DNA from: a virus
Length of the DNA stretch: 34,053 nt
Reading direction: 5' to 3' (one strand)
IMG/VR virus record: IMGVR_UViG_3300017605_000673
Coordinates: 1-34,053 of that record
This document shows, in pieces, positions 1-8,825 of the stretch; within the stretch, counting starts at the first letter, position 1; the number at the start of each line of letters is the position of its first letter. The notes under the pieces were generated by a model. That model was not told the origin of the DNA and did not search any database. It saw nothing but the letters and a program-made list of their open reading frames with translations. A program made the translations under genes and the position numbers.

Positions 1-538
1 CGTTGCCCGCGACCTCGGTCACGGACGCCTGCGACTCGAAGCGGACCGTGACCGCGGTGGCGTTCCATGAGTAGGCCATCGAGGACAGATTCGTCCAGTT
101 CAGGCCGTCCGGGGACGCGTCGGCGAAGAAGGATCCGCCGGACTCGCGGAGGCGCCACCAGCGGTGTGCGTGAGGGTCGTAGGTCGGCAGGGTGATGGAG
201 GTGGTGACGCCGCCGGAGATCACGGATTGCTTGAAGACGCCGGACTCGACGCGCATGGTTGCTGCGTTGTTGGCGTCGAGCCGCACCCGCATGATCGATT
301 TGGTGCCGCCGTTGCCGTTGGCGGCGACGCCGATCTGCGCGTACACCGATGATCCGGTCGCGTCGTGCAGGGCGCCTTCGCCGAGCGTGTTGACGCCGCC
401 CGAGGCGGTGGGCACGGCGATGGCCACCACGTCATTGACCGTGTCCAGGGTGACCGCACCGGCCGTGATCGTCGTCCACACCGCGGTGTTGATCGACGCG
501 CCGGTGAAAGCGTCGGCGAGGGTCGACAGCTTCGGCAT
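1..538 (-). CDS. Putative minor tail / virion surface protein, N-terminal part (cut by window edge)
   Basis: An open frame of 179 codons starts at ATG 538 (MPKLSTLADAFTG) and runs off the left end without a stop. It lies 24 bases after the tape measure gene, where distal tail or minor tail genes usually sit. The visible part is rich in G, T, S, V and A and looks all-beta (for example SIMRVRLDANNAATMRVES, WRLRESGGSFFADASPDG). The pattern of a ligand-free strand followed by a 'W..LRESGGSFFADASPDGLNW' strand resembles LamG/concanavalin-like or DUF1349-like jelly-roll folds used in carbohydrate binding. That reading is inference. The function is unproven and the C-terminal half is not visible. 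Confidence 0.75.
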   Translation of the reverse strand, partial: MPKLSTLADAFTGASINTAVWTTITAGAVTLDTVNDVVAIAVPTASGGVNTLGEGALHDATGSSVYAQIGVAANGNGGTKSIMRVRLDANNAATMRVESGVFKQSVISGGVTTSITLPTYDPHAHRWWRLRESGGSFFADASPDGLNWTNLSSMAYSWNATAVTVRFESQASVTEVAGN

Positions 539-562
539 CAGGCCCCCTCGGCTTGCGTCCGG

Positions 563-3500
563 TCAGCCACGGCTGTTCCACGGGTTCGTCGGCCGGAAGC
601 CGCCCGGGTTGCGGCCGGCGCGCCGATCCAGCGCCGATTCGATCGTGTCGACGAGTTTCCGTTCCGCGGCGACGCTGCCCTGCACGGTCACGTACACGTT
701 GTTCACCACGGTCCCGCCGCCGCCCCTGCCGAGGCCGCCGCCGGTGATGGTGGCGCCCTGCTGTACGGCCATGGCCATGCCGCGGGCCGCGATCACGGCG
801 TGCTTGGCGCTCCGGTCGATACCGACAGCCATGCCGCGCGCGGTGTGGTCGCCGAGCCGGGCCATGACCGTCGACGGCGAGCGGATCCCCAACGCCTTCT
901 TGATGGCCTTCTGCATGGCGAGAGCGATGCGCATCATCTGCGCCTCGATGGCGCGCTCCTGCGACTGGAGGCCCTTGACGAGGCCCTGCGCGGACCTGAT
1001 GCCCGCCCCGTACATGGCGGTGGCGACAGCGGCGCCCGTCGCGTTCGCGGCGCTGGCCAGGGAGGCTTGCATCTTGTTCATGGCCTGGATCTGGCCCTGC
1101 GTGCCACCAGCCAGGGCCTGCGCGGTCGCCCCGGCCTGGTCCACACCCGCGGACGCGAGCTGCTGGATCAGATCGGACCGCAGGCCCTTCTTGCGGAGCT
1201 CCTCCAGCTCGGCGGAGAACTGCACCGCCGCCTGGACGCGCTGCTGCATCTGCACCAGCACATCATTGGCGTTCACATTGCGGTCTTGATCCGGGCTGGC
1301 GGTGATGATCGACGCGTTCTGCATGATGCCCGAGGCGACGGAATTCCGCTCGTCCACCCACGACTTCTGCAAGGACGCGAGCCTCGCCTGCGCCGCCTTC
1401 AGCTTCCCGGCCGCGCTGTCCCGCTGCCCCGCCAGCCTCACCAGGAGCTTGTCCTCGCGGGCCACGTACTGCTGCAGGCCCCTGTGAGACGACCCGAAGT
1501 CCACGTAGAGCGTGGACGCGACGCGCTTCGTCGCGGCCTTCACGCTCGCCGTCGACCCCGTCAGGCCCTGCACCAGGCCGGATATCACGTAGGCGCCCAG
1601 GCTGCGGAATCGCCTGCTCGGGCTGGCGATGCCCAGCTCGGTGCTGAACGCGGCGATGACCGCCCGGCCCATGCCGGCCGCGGCCGCCGTGACGCCGGAC
1701 TGGCCAGCGGCAAGGCCCTGCGTCAGGCCAGCCGCGACGTGCCCGCCAACGGCAGTGGCACCCTTCGCCGCGGACCCGTCCCACGAGACGGTGCCGCCCA
1801 TGATGGCCACCGTCCGCTCGGCGATACTCCGCGAGCGGGGACGCCGGTCGTGGGGAATGTACGACTCGTCGCCGCCCTCGCCCCACAGGATGTTGGATCC
1901 ACCGCGCGCCATCATCGCCGGACGCCCCATGCCGCCCGACGCCATGCGGCGTACATGGCCAGCGATCAGAGACCCGTCGGCGCTGGCATACCCCCCTCCA
2001 GGCCCGAGACGGCCGCCGCCTACGTTCCGGTTCACGGTCACGAGGTTCACCACGACGGTCTTGCCGTTCAGCAAGTCGACCTGTCGCTGCCAGCGCTGCA
2101 TCTCGGATGCGGCCTTCTCGTAAGAGAAATTCCCGACGGTGCGAGTCCACTTCGGGAACGCGTCGACCTTCTGCTTCGCCGAGGCCAGGTTCGCCTCAGC
2201 TTGGTCCTTCTTGACCGTGATCTGGATCTTCGGGTCGTTGATGTTGTCGAGGGTGTCCGCGAACTTGGTGGCGTCCGTGGTGCTCAGGTTCATCTTCTCC
2301 GCGAACCGCACCAACTGGGCGTGGCCCTCAATCAGCTTCCGGTTCGCGGCGTCCTGGCTGCCGGTCTGGGCGAGGGTCGCGACCGAGGTCGCCTCGGTTT
2401 TCGCCGCCATTCTGCTGAGCGCGTCGTAGGCTTCCCGCGCCAAGGTGGTATGCAGGTCGAGCTCGCCGTTGTCCATCTTGAGGGCGTGCTCGTGCCCCTT
2501 GACCATGGCTGCGGTGTCCGCGACGGACTGCTGGTAGGCCGAGTCCGCATCGAGCGCGGCCCTGTTGGTGTCATTGAGATCGAGGATGGCCTGCTGGAGA
2601 CCCTGCACCGACCTCTTCTGCGCGTCGAGCTTCTTCTGGACATCCTGCGCCTGTCGGCCGAACAGGCCCTGCGACTGGGCCGTCATCTTTGCTTCGAACG
2701 CGACGTCGGCGAGGGCCGACTTGTAGTCCTTCAGGTAGCTCGTCGGGACCTTCTGGCCGGCCGCGCGGATCTTGTCGAGGACCTGCGCTGCCTTGTCGGC
2801 GTCGCCAGCCTTCACCATGTCGGCGAGGGCTGACCCGAGCTCCGTGAAGTCCTTCTTCGCGCTGCTCGTCTTGGCGCCCGAGTTGGTGATGATGTCGTAG
2901 ACGGAGTCGTTGGACTTCAGCTTCTGCCCGAGGGACATGTGAAGGTTGCCGCTGTCCTTGGTGAGCTGCTGCAGGAGTTTGGACAACGATCCGCGGTCTC
3001 CGGACGCGATGCCCTTCAGTGAGGCGGCCATCTCGTCGGAGCTGATATTGGCTTTCTTGCCCTCGTCGGAGAAGTGCTTGAGGACCAGTGCCAGCCCAGC
3101 TACGGCTGCGATGGCGCCCGCCGCCTTCGCGCCGGTGCTGAGGGACGCGATCGCCGCCCGGGCCCCCGCCAGGCCACCGCCCGCGGCGACGGACGCGGCG
3201 CGCAGGGCCGTGAGGCGCGTCGTGAGATCGGTCAGCGATCCGCTGACCGACGTGATCCCCGAGTTCGTCAGCTTGATCAACCGGAACGCCGTGTACAGCT
3301 GCATCGCCCGGCCGATGAACTCCGGCGGGAGCGCGGCCACAAGCTTCGCGACGGCGTTGACGAGGGACAGCATGCCCGGGCCTGCCTGCGAGGCGCCCTT
3401 GATGATGTTGGCGGCAGCCTTGGCGATGTTCTCCAGCGCCTCCCTGACCGCCGGGCCCTGCTCTTTGGCGTACCGCATGAACGCGGACACCGGCCCGCTC

Positions 3501-4591
3501 GCGCCACCTTCAGACAGGACGCGGGTGAAGTGGATGACATCGTCCGTGGCGCGTTTGACCGTGCCGTTTGCGAAGGCCGCGAGCCGCTTCGCCAGCGCGT
3601 CGAAACCCGGGGTGGACACAGCCCCGCCCGCGATCGTGACCAGGCGGTCGAGCTGGGCGGAGGTGCCTTTCACCATGGGCGTGAGCTTGGGCAGGATCTG
3701 CTCGGCGACGGCGAAGCCGCGGGTGACCGGCTCCATGGTGAACTCCGCCAGGCCGTCGGACCATGACTTGAAGTCGTCCTTCAGGCGTAGGAAGGCCACG
3801 CTGGCCCGCTGGGTGGCCGCCGGCATGCCGTCCAGGGACTTCGCCATCGCGTCTTGAGCGGCTGCGGCCTGCTGGGAGTGGGGCCCGTACTTGGTGACGG
3901 CGTCGGTGTACTTCTTCTGGGCGTCGGCTGCGCCGCCCAGGGACGCGATCTGGGACTTCGCGGCCAGGCCGAAGGCGCCCACCGCGACAGTCGCGGCACC
4001 CACGGACGCGGCGACGCTCGTGGCGGCGGCAGCAATGGGCACCAGGGCGGGCGCGAGGGAGATCAGGGTGCTCAGGGCCCCGACGTCCGAGGCGGCGTTC
4101 CCACCGGCGGGGGTGCCGCCGCCGATGACGCGGGTGCGGATAGTGACGGTCCGGTTCTGCGACAGGCGGTTGAGACGGGTCAGGGCGCGGCGCTGCGACG
4201 CATCATCGACGGCTGGGCGGATCGACACGTCGATGCGCTTGCCGAGCTCCCTCAGGATCGTCTGGACGCGCCGCAGGGCCAGCGGGTCCATGACCGGCTT
4301 GACCTTGACCTGCACTTCACTTTCTGCGAGGCGCCGCCGGATCTCCTCCGACTGCCCGGTGGCAAGAGCGAGTTCGACCTTGACCTTCGCCGCGGGGGAC
4401 TCGACGACCCGGCGCCGGAGCTCGGCGAAAGTGCCTTCCTTGAGCTTCGCGTCGACGGTGAGGGTGACCTTCGTCTTCCCGACGTCGACAGCCCACCGGC
4501 GGATCCTGTCCTTGCTGGCCGCCAGCGTCCGTGCCAGGCCGCTGTCGTCGCCGGTGAGCTTCGCCACGACGGGCGGCAGGTAGTCAGCCAC
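563..4591 (-). CDS. Tail tape measure protein
   Basis: About 1342 residues, the longest gene in the window, as expected for the protein that sets siphovirus tail length and lines the tube. The N-terminal part is helical and charged. Hydrophobic segments lie near residues 175-210 (ALVPIAAAATSVAASVG) and 488-508 (AAGAIAAVAGLALVLKHF). The motif GEGGDESYIPHDRR near residue 900 is a form of the 'GE.G.E.iIP' motif of many tape measure proteins. Related copies LGIASPSRRFRSLGAY (about 985) and LGIRSPSTVMARLGDH (about 1233) repeat in the C-terminal third. I chose GTG 4591 (VADYLPP) because GAAGGGGG lies just upstream. ATG 4615 would add eight residues but has no clear ribosome site. No peptidase or lysozyme domain is recognised. 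Confidence 0.93.
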   Translation of the reverse strand: MADYLPPVVAKLTGDDSGLARTLAASKDRIRRWAVDVGKTKVTLTVDAKLKEGTFAELRRRVVESPAAKVKVELALATGQSEEIRRRLAESEVQVKVKPVMDPLALRRVQTILRELGKRIDVSIRPAVDDASQRRALTRLNRLSQNRTVTIRTRVIGGGTPAGGNAASDVGALSTLISLAPALVPIAAAATSVAASVGAATVAVGAFGLAAKSQIASLGGAADAQKKYTDAVTKYGPHSQQAAAAQDAMAKSLDGMPAATQRASVAFLRLKDDFKSWSDGLAEFTMEPVTRGFAVAEQILPKLTPMVKGTSAQLDRLVTIAGGAVSTPGFDALAKRLAAFANGTVKRATDDVIHFTRVLSEGGASGPVSAFMRYAKEQGPAVREALENIAKAAANIIKGASQAGPGMLSLVNAVAKLVAALPPEFIGRAMQLYTAFRLIKLTNSGITSVSGSLTDLTTRLTALRAASVAAGGGLAGARAAIASLSTGAKAAGAIAAVAGLALVLKHFSDEGKKANISSDEMAASLKGIASGDRGSLSKLLQQLTKDSGNLHMSLGQKLKSNDSVYDIITNSGAKTSSAKKDFTELGSALADMVKAGDADKAAQVLDKIRAAGQKVPTSYLKDYKSALADVAFEAKMTAQSQGLFGRQAQDVQKKLDAQKRSVQGLQQAILDLNDTNRAALDADSAYQQSVADTAAMVKGHEHALKMDNGELDLHTTLAREAYDALSRMAAKTEATSVATLAQTGSQDAANRKLIEGHAQLVRFAEKMNLSTTDATKFADTLDNINDPKIQITVKKDQAEANLASAKQKVDAFPKWTRTVGNFSYEKAASEMQRWQRQVDLLNGKTVVVNLVTVNRNVGGGRLGPGGGYASADGSLIAGHVRRMASGGMGRPAMMARGGSNILWGEGGDESYIPHDRRPRSRSIAERTVAIMGGTVSWDGSAAKGATAVGGHVAAGLTQGLAAGQSGVTAAAAGMGRAVIAAFSTELGIASPSRRFRSLGAYVISGLVQGLTGSTASVKAATKRVASTLYVDFGSSHRGLQQYVAREDKLLVRLAGQRDSAAGKLKAAQARLASLQKSWVDERNSVASGIMQNASIITASPDQDRNVNANDVLVQMQQRVQAAVQFSAELEELRKKGLRSDLIQQLASAGVDQAGATAQALAGGTQGQIQAMNKMQASLASAANATGAAVATAMYGAGIRSAQGLVKGLQSQERAIEAQMMRIALAMQKAIKKALGIRSPSTVMARLGDHTARGMAVGIDRSAKHAVIAARGMAMAVQQGATITGGGLGRGGGGTVVNNVYVTVQGSVAAERKLVDTIESALDRRAGRNPGGFRPTNPWNSRG

Positions 4592-4625
4592 GGGGTCCCC
4601 CTTCGGGTCGGGCACGGTCGGGGGG

Positions 4626-5072
4626 CTACGGCATGGCGCGGGACCACGTCTCGACGTAGAGGCGCCGCAGGTCGTTGCGGGAGTCCCGCACGGTGGGCCG
4701 CAGGTACGGCCTGGGCGGCAGCGTCACCGAGTGGCCACGGCCCGCCCGGCCGCCGAGCTCCTGGATCCGCGAGTACACCGCCGTGGGCCCGAGCTGACCC
4801 GTGAAGCCGCTCCCGGTCGACACGGGGCCCGTAGGCGTCAGGGAGCCCCGGAGGTGTCCGCTGATGCGGGCGGGCGGCTCGCCGGGCGGCGACGGGGTGG
4901 GCGTGTTCGGTGGGTGGTAGTAGCGGGACAGTCGCGAGTGCGCCCGTCGCTGCAGCAGCTTGATGCCGTCGCCCGTGGCCTTGCGGGTCGCGGAGTGCAT
5001 GCGCTGCTGGAGGGCGTCGATGGCGCTCGCCCACTCGTCGATGCCGCCCACGTCGATGCCGATGTCGGGCAC
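4626..5072 (-). CDS. HK97 gp10-like tail completion / neck protein
   Basis: 148 residues from GTG 5072 (VPDIGIDVGGID), preceded by GGAGGTGA at about 5086-5079. A longer frame opening at GTG 5252 is rejected because its first 60 residues read through another gene in an arginine-rich frame. The protein has an N-terminal helix with regularly spaced charges, and ends with TLPPRPYLRPTVRDSRNDL. That matches the 'P.RPFL.PA' signature of HK97-gp10-like proteins, which act at the head-tail joint or tail completion. Its place between the tail chaperone and the tape measure is unusual, since gp10-like genes normally precede the tail terminator and tail tube genes. Family assignment is by motif, not by search. 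Confidence 0.75.
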   Translation of the reverse strand: MPDIGIDVGGIDEWASAIDALQQRMHSATRKATGDGIKLLQRRAHSRLSRYYHPPNTPTPSPPGEPPARISGHLRGSLTPTGPVSTGSGFTGQLGPTAVYSRIQELGGRAGRGHSVTLPPRPYLRPTVRDSRNDLRRLYVETWSRAMP

Positions 5073-5077
5073 CGGTC

Positions 5078-5338
5078 TCACCTCCGTGCGGCGGCCCGGT
5101 CTGCTGCCGCCTGCGCCTGCTCGTGGAGCGTGACCTTGGCCTCGTCGACGGCTCCGGCCCAGGTGGGGAATTGCTTGATGACCCACAGGGGCTGCTCGTC
5201 GACTTGTGTCGGCGTCCAGCCGTACCGCTCGGCGAACCAGCCGTAGCGCCACGCCATGTCCTCAAGTGGCGTCGCCGGATGGTCACCGGGGATCGGGCGG
5301 CCTTCGAGGATGGCTAGGACGCGTCGGCGTCCCCAGTA
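5078..5338 (-). CDS. Tail assembly chaperone, -1 frame extension (made by programmed frameshift)
   Basis: An 86-codon frame with good codon use that has no convincing start of its own and overlaps the end of the preceding chaperone gene in the -1 frame. It is open from 5362 (an in-frame TGA is at 5365-5363) to TGA 5080-5078. Coding would begin around YWGRRRVLAILEGRPIP and continues with WRYGWFAERYGWTPTQ. Chaperone genes between tail tube and tape measure commonly make a short product and a longer -1 frameshifted one. The best slip site I see is T-TCC-CCT at 5344-5338, where tRNA-Pro on CCT could slip to CCC; it is not a perfect canonical heptamer. An independent start at ATG 5254 (MAWRYGW) is possible, but GAGG is only two bases away. 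Confidence 0.7.
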   Translation of the reverse strand, partial: YWGRRRVLAILEGRPIPGDHPATPLEDMAWRYGWFAERYGWTPTQVDEQPLWVIKQFPTWAGAVDEAKVTLHEQAQAAADRAAARR

Positions 5339-5688
5339 GGGGAAGCCGGGTCCGCCTTCGCCTCAGCGAGTACCGCCGCATCCTCAGGCTCCGGATCACC
5401 GGGGAAGAGCAGGTCCTCGGCGGGCCCCACGAGCCTCTTCAGCGCGTTGTAGTCGGGGATCTCCAGGAGTCGAAGCGCCTTCGGGTCCAGGGATGGGATC
5501 GGCAGGGGAAGACTCCAGTTGACGACCAGCACGGTGATGGTGCCGTCGGTCATTTCCCGCTGGATCTTCAGGGGGCCGGGGCCGGTGACGGCGTCCTGGA
5601 TGTCCATCTGGTCGCCGGCCCGCAGTTCGGTGGGGTCGCGGAGTTCGACCCAGGCGCCGTCGGAGGCGAGGGAGTGGCGCTGAGACAT
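5314..5688 (-). CDS. Tail assembly chaperone (short, frame 0 product)
   Basis: 124 residues, directly after the major tail protein and upstream of the tape measure gene, the conserved position of the siphovirus tail assembly chaperone (lambda gpG equivalent). It coats the tape measure protein during tube assembly and is not in the virion. The central part (MTDGTITVLVVNWSLPLPIP) and acidic tail (PGDPEPEDAAVLAEAKAD) fit the family. I start at ATG 5688 (MSQRHSL), which has AAAGG seven bases upstream; ATG 5703 (MKGTT) lacks a ribosome site. The last 49 bases overlap the -1 frame extension, so a fused product of about 203 residues is expected from a fraction of translation events. Confidence 0.82.
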   Translation of the reverse strand: MSQRHSLASDGAWVELRDPTELRAGDQMDIQDAVTGPGPLKIQREMTDGTITVLVVNWSLPLPIPSLDPKALRLLEIPDYNALKRLVGPAEDLLFPGDPEPEDAAVLAEAKADPASPTGDADAS

Positions 5689-5713
5689 GGTGGTGCCTTT
5701 CATGGAAGGGGGG

Positions 5714-5747
5714 TGCTACCCCGGGGCCCTTCCACCCCGGGGCAGCA
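5714..5747. other. Strong hairpin between major tail gene and chaperone gene
   Basis: An inverted repeat with 13-base arms (5714-5726 and 5735-5747) and an 8-base loop, paired throughout except one G-U. It starts 14 bases after the major tail protein stop and has no T tract on the minus strand. A 3' stabiliser or attenuator between a highly expressed gene and its low-copy neighbour is the likely role; this is inference. Confidence 0.7.
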
Positions 5748-5760
5748 GTCAGAGGGTGGC

Positions 5761-7011
5761 TCAGAAGGTGCCGGGGGTGATGCCGCAGGTCACGGACACC
5801 TTGATGGGGCTCATGCCGCCCGACCCGCCCGCGTTGGTCGTGTTGAAGACGGCCTCGAAGCCGTCCTGGTAACCGACTGCGGCCTTGGACGTGTCGGACG
5901 CGGCGGAGGTGAATGCGGCAACCTGCACGTCGATCTGCACGGTGATCGCGGCGGTTCCGGCGAGGCCGTTGCTGCTGATGATCTGCACCTGCGGCTGGGT
6001 GTTGTTCAGCATGTACAGCAGCGCGCTCTCGTCCGAGACGGCGCCGAAGTTGAGCTTGCCGGTCACCGACAGGCCGCCGCGCTGGATGATGTACGGGGTC
6101 CGGACGCCCGTCGCGGTGAAGATCGGCGTGAGCTCCCGGACGAGGTCGATCTCCCCGTCGGTGACGGTGTTGACGAGGGTGCCGCCGGTGGCCGGGCCGC
6201 CGATGCCGACCACCGTCCGCCATGACGCGACGGGCAGGATCGTCGTGGGGTTCGCCGTCGGCGCCGCACCGGCGGGCACGCTCGGCCAGGACGTGCCCTG
6301 CCCGTCCCAGGTGAACAACTCCGACTCGGCGTTGAACTTGAGGTTCATCTGCGACATGCAGAAGCCGGGATACTGGCGGGCGCCCACCGTCGCGGTCGGG
6401 CCGAGGGAGTGCGTCAGGGTGTGCGACGGAGGCTGCCCGCCACCGGAGTTGAGCAGCGACCACGTGTACGTGTACGGGCCCGCCGCGACCACGGGCACCA
6501 CAGCCTGCGCGGAGGCATGCCCGTAGACCAGGCCGCCCGCCGGCGACGACAGCGGGATCGTGTACGGGCCCGCCCCGGACGGGGTGCCGGTGGTGAAGAC
6601 CTCGGCAGTCGCACCGGTGCCGATCTGCACGACTGTCGCCGCGGGGATCGACGCGACCGTCGAGATCGACGATGCCCCGGCCGCGGCGGTGGCCGCCAGG
6701 GTCGTGGACCCCGACCCGGTCGGCGTGCCGGTGACGGCCAGGTCACCGAGAATGTTGCGGAGCCACCAGCCGACGGTGTCGCCGTACACGGGCCCGCCGA
6801 GGCTGATGTCGGCGGTGCCGACGCCCTGGATTTGCGCGAACGCGTCGGTGCCCATCGACCCGCGCCAGGACTGGTCCTTCAGGAACGTCGGCTTGTCAGT
6901 CGGCGAGAACGTGGTCAGGAGTTGCGTTGCAGTCATCGCCACCGGCGTGCCCTGCGCGACCTCGGGCGCGATGCCGACGAACTGCTTGGTACTGGCAAAG
7001 GTGGCGACCAT
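5761..7011 (-). CDS. Major tail protein (tail tube subunit)
   Basis: 416 residues, beta- and small-residue-rich, located between the tail terminator and the tail chaperone as the tube subunit normally is. The N-terminus (ASTKQFVGIAPEVAQGTPV) is like many actinophage tube proteins. A Gly/Ser/Thr-rich segment at about residues 90-170 (PTGSGSTTLAATAAAG, TGTPSGAGPYTIPLSSP) looks like an added surface domain. The C-terminal part returns to a tube-like pattern (ELTPIFTATGVRTPYIIQRG, GKLNFGAVSDESALLYML). The start is taken at ATG 7011 because GGAGG lies seven bases upstream. GTG 7017 overlaps the previous stop, but the ribosome site would touch it. Confidence 0.88.
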   Translation of the reverse strand: MVATFASTKQFVGIAPEVAQGTPVAMTATQLLTTFSPTDKPTFLKDQSWRGSMGTDAFAQIQGVGTADISLGGPVYGDTVGWWLRNILGDLAVTGTPTGSGSTTLAATAAAGASSISTVASIPAATVVQIGTGATAEVFTTGTPSGAGPYTIPLSSPAGGLVYGHASAQAVVPVVAAGPYTYTWSLLNSGGGQPPSHTLTHSLGPTATVGARQYPGFCMSQMNLKFNAESELFTWDGQGTSWPSVPAGAAPTANPTTILPVASWRTVVGIGGPATGGTLVNTVTDGEIDLVRELTPIFTATGVRTPYIIQRGGLSVTGKLNFGAVSDESALLYMLNNTQPQVQIISSNGLAGTAAITVQIDVQVAAFTSAASDTSKAAVGYQDGFEAVFNTTNAGGSGGMSPIKVSVTCGITPGTF

Positions 7012-7013
7012 GG

Positions 7014-7367
7014 TCACTCCTCCGAGACGGGCGGAGCGTTGTCCGCGACCTGGTTGGGCTTGCGCTTGGTGGGCTGCCAGCGGCCGTCGTCCGGGGCGCT
7101 GAACGGCCAGTCGAAGACTGTCGCCGGGGTCGGGGGCCGGCCCGGTTCGTAGTCGGTGGCCGGCGTACCCGGGTCGGCGGGGCGGGCGGTCAGCGGCACT
7201 TCGAGGTACTGGGTGGCGATCGGGCCGGTGAACTCGTAGGCCCCGGGCGGCTGGCGGCCGGCCGGAACGGCGACCGCCCCCGGCTCGACGGGCGCGGGGG
7301 CGGTTTCGGTGGCGGGCTTGGCGGCCGGAGTCGGGTCCGGCTCGGGCGGGGCAGGCTTCGCGGGCAT
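7014..7367 (-). CDS. Conserved small protein of the head-tail region, function unknown
   Basis: 117 residues from ATG 7367, with GGAG about six bases upstream. The first 40 residues are a Pro/Ala-rich linker. The rest (TGPIATQYLEVPLTARPADP, ATVFDWPFSAPDDGRWQPT) looks folded and is rich in W, P and D. It sits between the tail terminator and tail tube genes, and its stop is followed within a few bases by the tube protein start, so the two are likely translated together. I do not recognise the family. A minor structural or assembly role at the neck or tube is inferred from position only. Confidence 0.7.
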   Translation of the reverse strand: MPAKPAPPEPDPTPAAKPATETAPAPVEPGAVAVPAGRQPPGAYEFTGPIATQYLEVPLTARPADPGTPATDYEPGRPPTPATVFDWPFSAPDDGRWQPTKRKPNQVADNAPPVSEE

Positions 7368-7410
7368 GCGGAACTCCAGTCCAGCAACAGGGTGATGGTG
7401 GGCGCGGCCG

Positions 7411-7941
7411 TCAGGCTTGGACGATCTCCAGCGCGGTGAAGCTCATGAGGAAGAAACTCTTCGTCAGCCCGGCCTTGGTCTCGGGCTGGCCGTACTCGAA
7501 GTCGATCGAGCCCTGACCGCCGTCGACCGCCTCACCGGCCTCGAAGCACGCGCCACCCAAAGTGCGGTCCTGGCGCATCCACTCCACGAGGCCGTCCTGC
7601 AGGGCGTACACGTCGTCCTGCGCGTCCTCGGCGTGCGGGGTACGGGATCGCAGATAGCAGGCCAGCTCGATGTCGTAGCGGACGTTCTTCATGCCGCCGT
7701 GAGGGCCGGCCACCGTGAACCGGGCCTCCGAGCGGCGGGGAATCCACACGACGATCTGGCAGCCCGTCCGGGCGCCCGGGTCCATACCGAGGAAGTAGTC
7801 CTGGTGGTTGTCTTCCTTGGCCCACGCCCTTCGCACGACTCCGACGCCGACGACCGGCGGCGACCGGTAGGTGCGGGTGTCCGGATCGTAGGGGCCGCCG
7901 AGGTACCGACAGACACCGTCCAGGACGGATTGGCTGCTCAT
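7411..7941 (-). CDS. Tail terminator-like protein
   Basis: 176 residues (MSSQSVLDGVCRYLGG). The length, the mixed alpha/beta pattern, the position just before the tail tube gene, and the C-terminal strand 'FFLMSFTALEIVQA' fit tail terminator proteins (gpU / HK97 gp12-like), which form the ring that stops tube growth and joins the tail to the head. ATG 7941 overlaps the connector stop by four bases (ATGA), showing translational coupling. No catalytic motif is expected or seen. The assignment rests mainly on synteny and size. Confidence 0.65.
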   Translation of the reverse strand: MSSQSVLDGVCRYLGGPYDPDTRTYRSPPVVGVGVVRRAWAKEDNHQDYFLGMDPGARTGCQIVVWIPRRSEARFTVAGPHGGMKNVRYDIELACYLRSRTPHAEDAQDDVYALQDGLVEWMRQDRTLGGACFEAGEAVDGGQGSIDFEYGQPETKAGLTKSFFLMSFTALEIVQA

Positions 7942-8792
7942 ACGCGCCGCGCATACGAATTCAGGACCTGCGCCGCGTCCTTGACGAGGCCCGCACTGGT
8001 CTTGCGCGGGTCGTTCTTCCGAGTGTTCGACGCCAAGCCGGTGTCCGGGTACGAGTCCTCGGCGGTGGAGTCGGGGCGCATGAGCAGACTGATGGCGCGG
8101 TTGGCGACCGCGAGCCGCATGTCCGCAGGCATTCCCGACCACCCGCCGCCAACGTCATGCGCGAACAAGGTCGGTGAGGCCAGCGGGATAGCCGTGGGGG
8201 TTGGAGGTGACGCCGTCGGCGGGGGCGCATAGGACGGAGAAACCGTGACGACCTCCTCGACGCCCGGCTCCCACAATCGATAGGAGCTGCCTGGCAGGAT
8301 CCCCGTCGGGTCCGCAACCGTCAGGGAGGTGGCGCCAGCAATCGCAGCCGAGGACGCCGTGGTGGACACCCATCCGGCGATATACGCGAGGTCCACGTAC
8401 AGCCACGCCCCAGAGATCGTTGCGCCGGATCCGACCGGCACCAGCAGAGTTTGGACTTTCTCGACCCTCACGCTTCGCGCAGCGACCGTGGTCATGGCCG
8501 TGAACGAGGTGCCGTAAGACAGTGACTCCACGGCCAAGAACGGCGTGTCGGTCAAGGGAATGACCAGGTTGCCGTCCCGGTTGATGCGCGCCCGGGTACT
8601 CGCCATCACACGGTGTGCGGCGAGCGTCTGGTTGCACTGGTTGTCAGCCCAACTGCTTGCCTGGAGCAAGATGTTCGCCAACTCGGCCGTTTGCGCATCG
8701 GGGTCCGGGATGCCCGGACGCAGTCCGGTGAGATCCAGGTAGGTGGGCTGAGCGGCGAACTCGGCCGGGGTGATGTACGGCGTCATGGCCAC
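7938..8792 (-). CDS. Head-tail connector protein (gp6/gp15-like)
   Basis: 284 residues from GTG 8792, with GAGAGGGTGA just upstream; ATG 8786 is also possible. The N-terminus (TPAEFAAQPTYLDLTGLRPG, then ELANILLQASSWADNQCNQ) has the helical start of connector (adaptor) proteins that dock on the portal. The middle holds a beta-rich stretch with a Pro/Thr linker (APPPTASPPTPTAIP). The C-terminal helix is RLAVANRAISLLMRP. It follows the capsid-side genes and overlaps the tail terminator gene by four bases. At 284 residues it is longer than the usual 100-200, because of the beta-rich middle segment. Confidence 0.72.
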   Translation of the reverse strand: MAMTPYITPAEFAAQPTYLDLTGLRPGIPDPDAQTAELANILLQASSWADNQCNQTLAAHRVMASTRARINRDGNLVIPLTDTPFLAVESLSYGTSFTAMTTVAARSVRVEKVQTLLVPVGSGATISGAWLYVDLAYIAGWVSTTASSAAIAGATSLTVADPTGILPGSSYRLWEPGVEEVVTVSPSYAPPPTASPPTPTAIPLASPTLFAHDVGGGWSGMPADMRLAVANRAISLLMRPDSTAEDSYPDTGLASNTRKNDPRKTSAGLVKDAAQVLNSYARRV

Positions 8793-8825
8793 AGGCGGTC
8801 ACCCTCTCGATCGTCCGATCGGGAT

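Noticed and set aside
365-2833. Plus-strand open frame of 822 codons opposite the tape measure gene
   Set aside because: Composition is R/G/H/D-rich without hydrophobic pattern, no ribosome site, and it lies opposite a well-supported gene. It is a high-GC antisense frame.
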